A DNA stretch of 64,000 nt, taken from assembly GCA_026391355.1 (NCBI GenBank), contig JAPLDH010000077.1, positions 62,001 to 126,000 on the forward strand, in the 5' to 3' direction. A program made the translations under genes and the position numbers. Below are positions 37,313-47,119 of the stretch, one piece after another. Under the pieces are notes generated by a model. The model saw nothing but the letters and a program-made list of their open reading frames with translations. It was not told where the DNA came from and made no database searches. Numbering within the stretch: position 1 is the first letter of the stretch; every line of letters starts with the position of its first letter. The DNA comes from Bacteroidota bacterium (GTDB lineage: Bacteria; Bacteroidota; Bacteroidia; Bacteroidales; FEN-979).

Positions 37313-38167
37313 TTAATATTCCCACAATGTTTCCTCGAATTCAAGCAGGCTGTTTTTTGCCTTGTCGGATTCCATGAGGGCATCCACACCGACAGCATAA
37401 TCGGCAATTGCCCTGTCGTAAACGTTTTCTTCCTTAAAGATATAACTGCTAAACATTCTTTTCATAAAAACATCATCGTATGAAAGACGAGCTGCTGATC
37501 CATTGTGAAGATTAAACTGTTCATTCTTTGCGAATACAGAACGGCATTCGGGGAAGTAAACCCAGAACAACGGTTTGTCGCCACGATAGATACCCTGCTC
37601 ATCATAACTAGCTCCCATCAGGCATATTCCAAGTATCCTTGATTCCATCACCGAGCGCTGGCGGTCAAAGAACCAGTCTTCCTTGATTTCTAATTTTTTA
37701 ACATCTCCAGGTGCAAATTCAACTGGATAGGTTGTGTCAAATTTTTCCTCGGGATTATCAGGTCGTGAAATCACAGCCTTCTTGATTCTCTGAAGCTTAG
37801 CTTTAATCTCTGTGTAGGTCACCGGAGTAAGAAACTGGTCATTGGCAACGGTATAGGCCGTTATCGTTCCTTCCCGCATAGCATCCCAGATAATCTGAGT
37901 AAGGCTTTTCCATCCGTTCTGGGGCGTTTCCGGAAAGTAAAAGGGTTGATTGATCTTTTCCCGCATATCAACCATACGCCACAGGCGTTTCGACCAAACA
38001 ATATCCGCTTCCCTAAGGGGAGCATATGGTATGGGTTCCATCTGAACCACTGCAGTTTTATCGTAAACACCATCCCTTGGAGTTTTATCAGTTGGCTGGG
38101 CCCCGGCAATCAGCGCTATACCAAGAAGCAAACCTGGTACGAGGATGAAAAATACTAACTTTTTCAT
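37313..38167 (-). CDS. gldN: T9SS ring protein GldN/PorN
   Basis: A 284-residue exported protein of the type IX secretion trans-envelope complex. A signal peptide (hydrophobic residues 4-21, cleavage after AGA before QPT) is followed by the family start DGVYDKTAVVQ. The core ADIVWSKRLWRMVDMREKINQPFYFP and the later ILGICLMGASYDEQG segment identify it. GldN forms periplasmic rings with the lipoprotein GldK beneath the outer membrane. It is the last gene of the operon, 26 bases after gldM. Confidence 0.96.
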   Translation of the reverse strand: MKKLVFFILVPGLLLGIALIAGAQPTDKTPRDGVYDKTAVVQMEPIPYAPLREADIVWSKRLWRMVDMREKINQPFYFPETPQNGWKSLTQIIWDAMREGTITAYTVANDQFLTPVTYTEIKAKLQRIKKAVISRPDNPEEKFDTTYPVEFAPGDVKKLEIKEDWFFDRQRSVMESRILGICLMGASYDEQGIYRGDKPLFWVYFPECRSVFAKNEQFNLHNGSAARLSYDDVFMKRMFSSYIFKEENVYDRAIADYAVGVDALMESDKAKNSLLEFEETLWEY

Positions 38168-38193
38168 ATGTTATCCCGATTAAATGGTGATGA

Positions 38194-39798
38194 TTATTGC
38201 AATTTTAAGTTGATACCTGAAATATTACGAGACCCGTCAGGTCCCAATATAGTGATTTCTTCGAACCATACACGTTTGTTCCTCTTGGCATTCTGAATGA
38301 TCTTAATGATGTCGTCAGTCAATTTATTCCCCTTGACTTTATCATCATGTATGAGGCCGGACACATCTGTCACAAAGGTAAAACTGGTTACTACATATCT
38401 AATATCAAAATCAAATTCGGGAGGCATTGAACATATGATGTAGGGACTGATGACTACCAGCCCTTTATCAATTACACCTGCGTTTTTTCCTCCGATGGTA
38501 GCGATAGGATCAGGAATAGTCTTTAGTCTGAACTTCATCTGTCCCATAAGTTTGGATTTCCCCGAGAAAACGGCATTGACACTGATGACGGCTTCTTTTG
38601 TCGACTTAGGCAGCCCTTCAACGATCCAGCCTGTTCCTTCCTGATGGATACTTCCGACGGAGATATTAGGCAATATTTTTTCGGGCCCTCCCGGCACAGA
38701 AATTTCGACAGGATTTTTAACGCCGATATAAAACACATTCATCTTGGTCGGGGAGATTGTTAATCCGGGTTTGGCTACGATAAAATCATCGTGGAAATGA
38801 TAAACCATGGTATCTCCAAGTGGACTGAGGATCTTGATAATACCGGCAAATTTTTTCAGACCTTCTACATTTCCGCTTCCAAGCTTAAGGTTCACTATTC
38901 CCCCGGATCCTAGGATCCTGGTAGCATTTCTGAAGTTTCCTTCATAGAGGGAATCGGAGCCCATCACATACCTCACATCAGGGTTTCCTTTTGTATCATA
39001 GGCTGCAACGAGAATCTCTGCCTGGTAATCTTCCCCGAAAAAAACATAGCTGCTTTTCGGGATTACCTTGGCACGGATCACATCGAATTTCCAGTCCTTG
39101 GCAGTAACTGCAGCAAACAACTGGTTAGTCACATCAAACTCAAGGTTATAAGCATCAGCTTTGAGTTTATTAAGAATGGTAACATCTGCTGCAAGAATAG
39201 TATGATAGAAGGTGTGCATTTCCCAATTTTGTTTTTCTCCGCTATAATCATAAAATGGTCCCTTGGTATCAAAGCCAACTTTTATAGAGTTCCTGTATTT
39301 CGCATCGATCAGATCCAGCATATCCTTTTTGTAATTTTCAATCTTCTCCCTGAGTATATGTGCTTCTCCTGCAGATCCGTCCTGAGAACCGGCGATAAAA
39401 TAATTGGTAGTTATATCATAATTATCTTTCCGCTGGGCATCCTGAAGTTTGAGCACCTTTGCATCGGCCATAGTTTCCAGGCGTTCCGTTTTGAAAACCA
39501 AAACATATTTTATGCTGTCGATGTAAGATGTGAGCTTGTGAGAAAGGTTATGAGCATTTTGGGCTTTTTCCCAGTAAGGGCCAACCTTATTCGGGTTGAT
39601 CAGATATTGAGCCTTGAAATCGGAATAGGTATTGTCCAGCTTTTTTGAGAAATTCTCATTGGTTGTTTCAATACTTTCGTTAACAATAACAAACGCATCA
39701 AGGATTTGTTTCGAGACATTCAAAGCAAGCAATGCCGTAAGCACAAGGTACATCATTGCAATCATCTTTTGCCTCGGGGTCTCCTTATATCCAGCCAT
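38194..39798 (-). CDS. gldM: T9SS motor periplasmic shaft GldM/PorM
   Basis: A 534-residue inner-membrane protein. One N-terminal transmembrane helix (about 11-32, KMIAMMYLVLTALLALNVSK) is followed by a long periplasmic part. This consists of a helical first domain and several beta domains, as in known GldM/PorM. GldM pairs with GldL to form the proton-driven motor, and its periplasmic part contacts the GldKN ring. It lies 54 bases after gldL and 26 before gldN. The length is close to known GldM (about 515). Confidence 0.96.
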   Translation of the reverse strand: MAGYKETPRQKMIAMMYLVLTALLALNVSKQILDAFVIVNESIETTNENFSKKLDNTYSDFKAQYLINPNKVGPYWEKAQNAHNLSHKLTSYIDSIKYVLVFKTERLETMADAKVLKLQDAQRKDNYDITTNYFIAGSQDGSAGEAHILREKIENYKKDMLDLIDAKYRNSIKVGFDTKGPFYDYSGEKQNWEMHTFYHTILAADVTILNKLKADAYNLEFDVTNQLFAAVTAKDWKFDVIRAKVIPKSSYVFFGEDYQAEILVAAYDTKGNPDVRYVMGSDSLYEGNFRNATRILGSGGIVNLKLGSGNVEGLKKFAGIIKILSPLGDTMVYHFHDDFIVAKPGLTISPTKMNVFYIGVKNPVEISVPGGPEKILPNISVGSIHQEGTGWIVEGLPKSTKEAVISVNAVFSGKSKLMGQMKFRLKTIPDPIATIGGKNAGVIDKGLVVISPYIICSMPPEFDFDIRYVVTSFTFVTDVSGLIHDDKVKGNKLTDDIIKIIQNAKRNKRVWFEEITILGPDGSRNISGINLKLQ

Positions 39799-39852
39799 CT
39801 AACTAAGTAATTTAAGAGTTTATAATTGAAGGTTAATTTCTCCGGTTAACAG

Positions 39853-40884
39853 TTATTTAATATTGGCGTTCATGGCTGAAAGCATATTGCCGTACACTTT
39901 ATTAAGTGTTGCAATGTTCTTTGCAAGGGAATCAACCTCGTCCCGGAATTTTGTAGAATATTCTACTGATTTATTGAGATTATCCATCAATTTTCCCATG
40001 GTTTCATTTGCCTTCCCGGTGACTTGCAGGTAATCATTTGAACCTTGCAGGTGTAATTCATATAAAGCATTGAGTGCGGAAAGATTACCAGAAATTTTTT
40101 GCAGTTGTTTGTTGTAATTGTTGCCTTCGACTGTGGTAGCATTCAGTGCTTCGGTGGTCTTGGAGATCATTTCCGCAGACTGGTTGTATTTTTCTACGAA
40201 TTTATTGGCTGACTGAGTAATATTATCGATACTCTTTGTAAAATCCTTATTTGAATTTAATTCATCTTTCAGGGATTGGGAAACTTCAGCATATGCAGTT
40301 GACAATATCGAAGCATTTTTGGTAACCGACTGTATATGTTGTGTTTGTTCATCGGCAATGGTAACATTATGTTCCATTGATTTGGCTGATTTCCTGTACG
40401 ATTCATTCAACACGGAAGCTGATTCAGTAGCAGTTTTCAGGGTTGTAACAAACTTGTCATTTGCCAGGGAAGCATCACTGACGTTGTTAAGTTTTGAAGT
40501 TGTTTCGGACAAATTCCTGAGTCCGGTACCTAAACTTTCTATCAGCTCTGGCCCGATCTTCGCTTTTTCAAGCATATTATCCAGTTCCCCGGTCAACCCA
40601 CCTTCACCTAAAGGAGCTTTCTGCCCTTCTGCTCCACCATGATATATTCCGGCTAACTGAGGATAAACAAGACTCCAGTCGGGTTCGACATGGGGTGGTT
40701 CAAAAGCAGAGAAAAAGAAAATTAACGATTCGGTACCAAGCCCTACGATAAGCATTTCATTAGCGCCTGTATAATGGTTGATCTTAAAAAGAGCACCAAT
40801 AATTACAACAGACGCGCCCCAGCCGTAAAGCTTTGCCATGAAATTACGGTACCCTCTAGTACGTACGAATGATAATAGATTCAT
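39853..40884 (-). CDS. gldL: T9SS motor protein GldL/PorL
   Basis: A 343-residue inner-membrane motor subunit. Two close transmembrane helices (about 20-36 and 42-61; KLYGWGASVVIIGALFKI, EMLIVGLGTESLIFFFSAF) contain the conserved glutamate E49 thought to carry protons. The signature FEPPHVEPDWSLVYPQL follows. The long cytosolic remainder (about 105-343) is coiled coil with many Asn/Ser/Thr. It lies between gldK and gldM. Confidence 0.96.
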   Translation of the reverse strand: MNLLSFVRTRGYRNFMAKLYGWGASVVIIGALFKINHYTGANEMLIVGLGTESLIFFFSAFEPPHVEPDWSLVYPQLAGIYHGGAEGQKAPLGEGGLTGELDNMLEKAKIGPELIESLGTGLRNLSETTSKLNNVSDASLANDKFVTTLKTATESASVLNESYRKSAKSMEHNVTIADEQTQHIQSVTKNASILSTAYAEVSQSLKDELNSNKDFTKSIDNITQSANKFVEKYNQSAEMISKTTEALNATTVEGNNYNKQLQKISGNLSALNALYELHLQGSNDYLQVTGKANETMGKLMDNLNKSVEYSTKFRDEVDSLAKNIATLNKVYGNMLSAMNANIK

Positions 40885-40957
40885 AGTTGTGAAAAATTAG
40901 GTTTTAGTGGTTAGAATAAATTAAGGATTTCCTTGTTTTCTTGATTAAAATATCAGA

Positions 40958-42322
40958 CTAATTATAGACATGAGAAGCCCTTGCAGGGTTGTCATCTTTC
41001 TGACGACCCAGGTAAGGTTGAATACAACGAAATCCGATAAAGCATTTTGCGGTGTCCTGAAATTCAAAGGAGCGGGCAGAAACCTGCAGATAATAAGCAA
41101 TATCTTTCCATGAACCTCCACGAATCACTTTACGTTTCATGGCTGGAGGATCGGTATCTTTTGCATTGTATGTATAATCCGGGTTCATGTCCCATGTAAA
41201 ATTGTAAGATGCAGGGTTAAATGCGGATCTGGTCCATTCGGCAACATTTCCTGACATATCATAAAGTCCGTAATCATTTGCCGGGTAATGTGCTACAATG
41301 ACTGTTGTAGCACCACCATCGTCGATGTAATTGCCACGCAAAGGTTTAAAGTTTGCAAGGAAGCAACCTTTATCATTTCTTGTGTAGGGACCGCCCCAGG
41401 GGTATGGGTTTCCATCAAAACCTCCGCGGGCTGCAAATTCCCATTCTGCCTCAGTAGGTAAACGGTAATCGCTGACACCTGCTTCGCCTTTTCTGCCGGC
41501 CAGATAACTGTTCTTCAGTTGTGTTCTCCAAATGCAGAAGGCGTTTGCCTGTCTCCAGTTCACACCGACAACCGGGTAATTATCATATGCCGGATGCCAG
41601 AAATATTTTTCGGTCATCGGGTCATTGAAGGAATATACATAATCATGGATCCAAACAAGGGTATCGGGGTAAACATTGACGACTTCCTTCCTTACATAAA
41701 CTGATCTGTCTTTCAACCCCTGCGGGCGGTTTTCAAGGCCGGCTTCTTTTACATCACCACTGGAAAAATCCTTCCGTGCAGCTGCTTTCAGATCAACATA
41801 ATAATATTCATAGTAGAGTTTCCTTGTATCGATTTCCTTTCTTCTGAAAAACCTTTCGCTTTCCGGAAGGTACATTTGGTTCAGGGCATCTTTGATATCC
41901 TGTTCATTGGAGTTATAATCCAGCTTTGTAACCCAGTTCAGATAAGGAGGATCGAAAGTTTCTCCGGTTTTCTTATTCTCTGAGATCAGGTACAAATCCG
42001 GTTTTACTTCTCCAAGAAGCCTCCTGGCGATTGAATCGCGCACCCAATAAACGAATTGCCTGTATTCGTTATTGGTAATCTCTGTCTGATCCATATAAAA
42101 GGCGGTGGTGGTCACAGTTTTTGGGTTGTTCAACTGAGCATAGGGTACATCCTGATCGCCTAGTCCCATGGTAAAACTTCCCATAGGAATATAAACCATG
42201 CCGAAAGGCTCAGTTTGAAAATATCTTTTCCTGTTCTTAACTCCTGTCAACTCGCCACTTCCTGAGTTACCGCAACTTCCCAGGAAGATGAGGAGCGCAA
42301 AATAAATGAGCAGTTTTTTCAT
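40958..42322 (-). CDS. gldK: T9SS outer-membrane-linked lipoprotein GldK/PorK
   Basis: A 454-residue lipoprotein with lipobox FLGSC (C17) and a formylglycine-generating-enzyme-like (SUMF1) fold. The latter shows as MVYIPMGSFTMG, DQTEITNNEYRQF, YRLPTEAEWEFAARGG, GNVAEWT, RGGSW and FIGFRC. GldK makes the ring with GldN at the outer membrane and has no known enzyme activity. The sequence is about the usual length (450-480). It follows porP by 101 bases, a gap with a -7-like box, so a secondary promoter is possible. Confidence 0.96.
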   Translation of the reverse strand: MKKLLIYFALLIFLGSCGNSGSGELTGVKNRKRYFQTEPFGMVYIPMGSFTMGLGDQDVPYAQLNNPKTVTTTAFYMDQTEITNNEYRQFVYWVRDSIARRLLGEVKPDLYLISENKKTGETFDPPYLNWVTKLDYNSNEQDIKDALNQMYLPESERFFRRKEIDTRKLYYEYYYVDLKAAARKDFSSGDVKEAGLENRPQGLKDRSVYVRKEVVNVYPDTLVWIHDYVYSFNDPMTEKYFWHPAYDNYPVVGVNWRQANAFCIWRTQLKNSYLAGRKGEAGVSDYRLPTEAEWEFAARGGFDGNPYPWGGPYTRNDKGCFLANFKPLRGNYIDDGGATTVIVAHYPANDYGLYDMSGNVAEWTRSAFNPASYNFTWDMNPDYTYNAKDTDPPAMKRKVIRGGSWKDIAYYLQVSARSFEFQDTAKCFIGFRCIQPYLGRQKDDNPARASHVYN

Positions 42323-42406
42323 TGTAAAGGTGTTAATGATGAAAATTAACGCTACTTCTTAGTGGTTTATTATGTTTTAAGTTAAAGAATCTAAAAAGCA
42401 AACGGG

Positions 42407-42414
42407 CAAATTTA
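42407..42414 (-). promoter_or_regulatory. -7-like promoter box before gldK
   Basis: On the minus strand TAAATTTG matches TAnnTTTG about 85 bases before the gldK ATG, in the gap after porP. No TTTG lies at the right -33 distance. It may be a weak internal promoter of the T9SS operon. Confidence 0.3.
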
Positions 42415-42423
42415 ACGAATATA

Positions 42424-43377
42424 TTATAGAAACCTGGTATTTTTATATGTTTTCCTTAATTTTTCAGCTTCAATCTTAAAGCAGTAATTGATCATGATTT
42501 CAATACTTCCATTATTATTAAAGCCTGTACCTGAAGTTCCAATGTCATAAGAAATGCCGACCTTGAAGCTTTTTAACGTCATACCCACCAATACAGGAAT
42601 CGATGCTACACCATCCTGGTAACGGTAACTTAATCCTCCCCATATTTTCTTATTATACATTACGATTGCATCTACATTCCCCTGAAGGGCTGCTCCGTCA
42701 AATAATAATATTGCAGATGGCTGAAGTTCAAAAGCCGGTTGATTTGGGATGGGCCAATAATAACCACCGGTAAGAGTAAATGTCCTTCTCAGCCGAAAGT
42801 TCACCTTCTTTTCATGCGTTTGTATCAGGTTTAACCCGGAGATCCCGATATAATATTTATCAGGAACTTTATAAAAACCGCCCACTGAAAGATCAACCAC
42901 CAGGTCGGTTTGTTTTTCCAATGCCTGCAATAAAGGATCACCTGAATCGATGATACCGTTCTTCCACTTGCTCATGTCGAGCTTGGTGTTCTCAACCACT
43001 GCCTCAGCTCCGATCCCCAACATTCCCGCGCTCAGATCCATGTGATAGGCATAATCCAATTTTACCTGGACAGTGCTGAAAGACCCTATATTATCCTGCA
43101 TGATGCTTCCGCCGACTCCTCCATGCAGGAACCTGAGAGGCGCATCGATCATGATATAAAATGTCTGTGGTGCTGAACTGTTCCCATTCTGGTCTTTAAA
43201 ACCAATCCATTGCTGCCTTGCCAAACCGGTAACATTTATCCCTTCACTAGTGCCGGTAACACCAGGGTTATACGACATGGCAGTGAACATATACTGAGTG
43301 ATAAGCGGTAATTGTTGTGAGAATAGCAAATTACCAATGCCGATTGCAATTATTATGAACAGTATCCGTATTTTCAT
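42424..43377 (-). CDS. porP: PorP/SprF-family T9SS outer-membrane protein
   Basis: A 317-residue outer-membrane beta-barrel-type protein. From the ATG at 43377 it has a signal peptide (hydrophobic residues 4-17, cleavage after FS before QQL). The family pattern follows: PLITQYMFTAMSYNPGVTGT, GLARQQWIGF, then GGVGGSIMQDNIG. The end IEIMINYCFKI is also typical. An upstream in-frame ATG at 43419 would give a longer n-region and cannot be ruled out. PorP/SprF proteins link T9SS rings or cargo such as SprB to the outer membrane. It is the first gene of the porP-gldKLMN operon. Confidence 0.92.
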   Translation of the reverse strand: MKIRILFIIIAIGIGNLLFSQQLPLITQYMFTAMSYNPGVTGTSEGINVTGLARQQWIGFKDQNGNSSAPQTFYIMIDAPLRFLHGGVGGSIMQDNIGSFSTVQVKLDYAYHMDLSAGMLGIGAEAVVENTKLDMSKWKNGIIDSGDPLLQALEKQTDLVVDLSVGGFYKVPDKYYIGISGLNLIQTHEKKVNFRLRRTFTLTGGYYWPIPNQPAFELQPSAILLFDGAALQGNVDAIVMYNKKIWGGLSYRYQDGVASIPVLVGMTLKSFKVGISYDIGTSGTGFNNNGSIEIMINYCFKIEAEKLRKTYKNTRFL

Positions 43378-43688
43378 CCAATTAATTTTGTCAACCTTCT
43401 TTGTTTTTGATGATTTCATATTGCATTGCTTACCCGGAAGTGGTTGAAAAAGCGGGTTAAAAGTAATATTTTTTTGGTTACAAATGCAACAGGTACTGGA
43501 AATAATTGAAATCCTGTGGCTCTTCATATAAAGACACTTTTCAATATTGATTGGTTATACAGGGTTTTCTGAAAAAAGTTTCACATAACCAACCATCCTT
43601 TCTCAAGATTGATCCAACTACATAAAATCATAGAGGGAACCATTATATTTGCACCAGATCATTATTAATCCGTAAAAAATTTCGAAGT

Positions 43689-44588
43689 ATGGCACCTTTT
43701 TTCTTCCTGAAAGAAAAACCTTTCACAAAAAAATGGTTTATTTCGTACAGTCTGATCCTTCTTGGATCATTCATCCTGGCAATATCATTTGTATTTTTTA
43801 TCACACCATATAAGATTGTTCCGGGTGGAGCATATGGGATATCCATCGTATTACATTATCTTTTCGGCACACCAGTAGGAACCGTTGCCCTTGCACTTGA
43901 TATTCCGATAACAATAATCGGGATAAAAGTTTTGGGACCGCGGTTTGGGTTTAAAACCGTTTTCGGGTTCTCGCTGACAGCCATTTTTACAGATACTTTG
44001 ACCTATTTCTGGGGATCTGAACCGCTGGTCAAAGGCGATGCTTTGTTGTCATCAATCTTTGGCGGTGTGTTGCTTGGTTTGGGTATCGGGCTGATATTTA
44101 AAGCAAAAGCAACATCAGGCGGAAGCGATGTTTTGGCAATGATCATTCACAAGTATACAAAAATCCCCTTGGGCTTGCTCATGATCTATGTTGATTCGGT
44201 GGTTGTTCTTTTCGGATTGATTATTTTCCGTGATTGGAAAATTCCCCTCTATTCCTGGATCGTTATTTTCATAACAGGCAAAGTAATTGATATTGTTCTG
44301 GAGGGTATCAGCTATGATAAGAGTCTTTTCATCATTTCGGAGAAACATGCAGAAATCCGGGAAAAGATTCTGAATAACCTGAATCGCGGGGGTACCTATA
44401 TCGAAGGAAAAGGGATGTACAATCTGATGGACAGAAAAATCATTTTCACTGTGGTCAGCCGAAGGGAATTGGCAATCCTTGAAGAATACATACATCAGAT
44501 CGATCCAAAAGCATTTCTTACGGTCACTAATGCGACAGAGATCCTGGGTGAAGGATTCAAATCACTGGATGAAAAGGTAAGTGAGTAA
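43689..44588 (+). CDS. YitT-family membrane protein (DUF161/DUF2179)
   Basis: A 299-residue inner-membrane protein. About five hydrophobic segments span residues 15-200. The YitT pattern is GGAYGISIVLHYLFGTPVG, then FGGVLLGLGIGLIFKAKATSGGSD. A C-terminal soluble DUF2179 domain covers about 215-290 (YIEGKGMYNLMDRKIIFTVVSRREL). The family is widespread and its transported substrate is unknown. It is transcribed away from the T9SS operon. A TATATTTG box at 43644-43651 may serve as its promoter. Confidence 0.9.
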   Translation: MAPFFFLKEKPFTKKWFISYSLILLGSFILAISFVFFITPYKIVPGGAYGISIVLHYLFGTPVGTVALALDIPITIIGIKVLGPRFGFKTVFGFSLTAIFTDTLTYFWGSEPLVKGDALLSSIFGGVLLGLGIGLIFKAKATSGGSDVLAMIIHKYTKIPLGLLMIYVDSVVVLFGLIIFRDWKIPLYSWIVIFITGKVIDIVLEGISYDKSLFIISEKHAEIREKILNNLNRGGTYIEGKGMYNLMDRKIIFTVVSRRELAILEEYIHQIDPKAFLTVTNATEILGEGFKSLDEKVSE

Positions 44589-44590
44589 AT

Positions 44591-45916
44591 TTACTTTTTA
44601 AACAGGTGAACGATATCATTTCCGTTTGCAAAGATCAGCAAGCCAAACAGGATGACCATTCCAACAATCTGGGAATATTCCATAAATTTATCGCTGGGTT
44701 TCCTGCGGAAAATCATCTCATAAAAGATAAACATCACATGACCTCCGTCAAGCGCCGGAATTGGCAGAACGTTCAGAATAGCAAGCATGATGGAAAGGAA
44801 TGCAGTAAATTTCCAGAATGCATACCAATCCCAGGACGAGGGAAAGATCTTGGTTATTGTGATAAACCCGCCAACTGATTCATAAGCATTCTTTTGTGAG
44901 AAAAGGATTTTGATCGATTTCAGGTAACTGACCACCCCTTCGAATGCCTTTATCGTTCCGGCCGGGATTGCAGTGAAAACCGAATATTTCTTTTCCTTGA
45001 AAATAAAAAACTTGTCAAGCCGTGTATCTGTTTTGACACCGATAAATCCCTGAGGATTAACCTGTAATGGAAGTTTAAGGGTGTCTTTCTTCCTCAGAAG
45101 CATCACAGTGACCTGTTTATTGTTGTATTTCTGAATTGCAGTTCGGAACTGGTCAAAGAAGGGATGAAGTGTATCATTCAGTCCGATAATCCTGTCATTA
45201 ACCAGGATGCCCGCTTTAGCCGCCGGACTCCCTGCAGAAATTGCCTCCACTTCAAAGGGGATCCTCACCGAAATAAAATCCATGGATTTCATCTGGATCA
45301 ACTTATTGATAGTACCCTTCGGGATAACCACCTCAACCTCTTTCCCATCTCTCGCCACTTCAATGGTTTTGGCTTCATTCAGGAGGATACTTTTATAAAT
45401 GTTGACAAAATCCTCCACCTTCTTATGATCAACTGAAAGTATATGATCTCCATTGCGCAACCCTATCCCGTAACCGGTAGAATCAACGGTAATACCATAC
45501 TTTACCTCGGATACCGGCAGGTACTGCTCCCCATAGAGAAAGAGAATGAATATATAGATGAAAATTGCGAGAAGCAGGTTTACTGTTACCCCGCCCAGCA
45601 TGATGATAAGCCGTTGCCAGGCAGGTTTCGAGCGAAATTCATAAGGTTGCGGAGGTTGTTTCATCTGTTCCGTATCCATCGATTCATCGATCATACCTGA
45701 AATCTTCGTATAACCACCCAATGGCAGCCATCCAAGGCCATATTCGGTTTCTCCCTTTTTGAATTTGAAAATCTCAAACCAGGGATTAAAGAAAATATAA
45801 AATTTATCTACCCGTGCTTTAAACCATTTTGCAGTAAGAAAATGTCCCAGTTCATGAAAAATCACAAGGATGGAGAGACTTAAAAGAAGCTGTGCAATTT
45901 TGATAAAAATGTCCAT
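44591..45916 (-). CDS. rseP: Site-2 zinc protease RseP
   Basis: A 441-residue intramembrane metalloprotease that cleaves transmembrane segments such as those of anti-sigma factors. The zinc motif HELGH is at 21-25 within the first helix (E22 catalytic). The second motif PALDGGH is near residue 390. Two PDZ-like regions lie between (about 120-200 and 210-290; AISAGSPAAKAGI in the second). The length fits RseP (about 450). It follows dxr by 35 bases, a frequent arrangement. It stops 2 bases from the YitT gene, which runs toward it. Confidence 0.95.
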   Translation of the reverse strand: MDIFIKIAQLLLSLSILVIFHELGHFLTAKWFKARVDKFYIFFNPWFEIFKFKKGETEYGLGWLPLGGYTKISGMIDESMDTEQMKQPPQPYEFRSKPAWQRLIIMLGGVTVNLLLAIFIYIFILFLYGEQYLPVSEVKYGITVDSTGYGIGLRNGDHILSVDHKKVEDFVNIYKSILLNEAKTIEVARDGKEVEVVIPKGTINKLIQMKSMDFISVRIPFEVEAISAGSPAAKAGILVNDRIIGLNDTLHPFFDQFRTAIQKYNNKQVTVMLLRKKDTLKLPLQVNPQGFIGVKTDTRLDKFFIFKEKKYSVFTAIPAGTIKAFEGVVSYLKSIKILFSQKNAYESVGGFITITKIFPSSWDWYAFWKFTAFLSIMLAILNVLPIPALDGGHVMFIFYEMIFRRKPSDKFMEYSQIVGMVILFGLLIFANGNDIVHLFKK

Positions 45917-45951
45917 TAATTCAGTTTTTAATCTGCAAAGATATGCTTAAT

Positions 45952-47109
45952 TCAATACTTACCAATGATTTCACCGGCATGACGTCTGGTGATTTCATTC
46001 GTCTGAACATAATCGTCATATGACGGATAATCGATAAATGGTATGATCTCCAAACATTTTTCGATAATAAGTGACATCGCCAGAAAACCAATCCGGTTGT
46101 TTAGGAATGCACCAACCGCAATTTCATTGGCAGCATTTAAAATGCAGGGCAGGTTCCCTCCTTTATTCAGGGCAAAATAGGCAAGGTCAAGATTCGGGAA
46201 AATCTCCCTGTCGGGGGTCTCAAAAGTAAGTTGTGGATAGTTGGCAAAGGATAACCGGGGCAATTCACTGGGTATCCTGATTGGCCAGGACAAAGCATAT
46301 AATACAGGCAAACGCATATCAGGAAGCCCCATTTGGGCTTTCATCGAACCATCGACAAACTGAACAACAGAGTGAATAATGGACTGTGGATGAATAACAA
46401 CATCGATTTGTTGGGGTGAAAGGTTAAACAACCAGCGTGCTTCAATTACTTCGAGACCTTTATTCATAAGGGATGCAGAATCGATGGTGATTTTATCACC
46501 CATCTTCCAGTTAGGATGATTCAGGGCTGATTCCCGTGTCACACTTTCAAGGAACGATCGGTTTTTACCCCGGAAGGGTCCACCTGAAGCCGTAAGGTAA
46601 ATTTTTTCAACTGAGTCGTAACGCTCCCCTGCCAGACATTGAAAGATTGCTGAATGTTCAGAATCGACCGGCAAAATATTCACCCGGTTTTGAATCGCTT
46701 CCTGCATCACAAGTTCTCCTGCAATGACCAATGTTTCCTTATTTGCAAGCGCTACATCTTTACCTGCCCTTATTGCATTAAGGGTAGGTTTTAAACCGGA
46801 ATATCCGACAAGGGAGTTCAGCACAAGATCAATGGTATCCATTTCTACAACCTGTGAAATGGAATCTTCACCCGAAAAAACCTTGATCGGATAGGAATTC
46901 AGCGCCTCAGAAACAAATGGGTAGTAGTCAGGATTTCCAATTACGACAACATTCGGAAGGAACTCCAGCGCCTGCCGTATCAGCAGATTGTAATTCGATT
47001 GTGCTGTCAGGACTTCAATGGTGAATACCCCCGGATATTTACGCACCACATCCAGCGCCTGGGTTCCAATTGAACCTGTAGATCCCAAAATTGCTATCCT
47101 TTTCTCCAC
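45952..47109 (-). CDS. dxr: 1-deoxy-D-xylulose 5-phosphate reductoisomerase
   Basis: A 385-residue NADPH-dependent enzyme that forms MEP in the non-mevalonate isoprenoid pathway. The NADPH motif RIAILGSTGSIGTQALDV is at the very start. Then come ALANKETLVIAGEL, PVDSEHSAIFQCL (metal-binding Asp/Glu), TASGGPF and HPNWKMGDKITIDSASLMNKGLE. The start is taken as the GTG at 47109, giving a normal length. The frame runs upstream to 47247, but that part overlaps the end of the M23 peptidase gene and has no homology to Dxr. The gap to that gene is 10 bases. Confidence 0.95.
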   Translation of the reverse strand: MEKRIAILGSTGSIGTQALDVVRKYPGVFTIEVLTAQSNYNLLIRQALEFLPNVVVIGNPDYYPFVSEALNSYPIKVFSGEDSISQVVEMDTIDLVLNSLVGYSGLKPTLNAIRAGKDVALANKETLVIAGELVMQEAIQNRVNILPVDSEHSAIFQCLAGERYDSVEKIYLTASGGPFRGKNRSFLESVTRESALNHPNWKMGDKITIDSASLMNKGLEVIEARWLFNLSPQQIDVVIHPQSIIHSVVQFVDGSMKAQMGLPDMRLPVLYALSWPIRIPSELPRLSFANYPQLTFETPDREIFPNLDLAYFALNKGGNLPCILNAANEIAVGAFLNNRIGFLAMSLIIEKCLEIIPFIDYPSYDDYVQTNEITRRHAGEIIGKY

Positions 47110-47119
47110 CCGGTATTTT

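Noticed and set aside
43420-43527. N-terminal extension of porP from the codon at 43527
   Set aside because: The added residues are cysteine-rich, lack signal features and precede a standard Sec signal peptide that starts at 43377.
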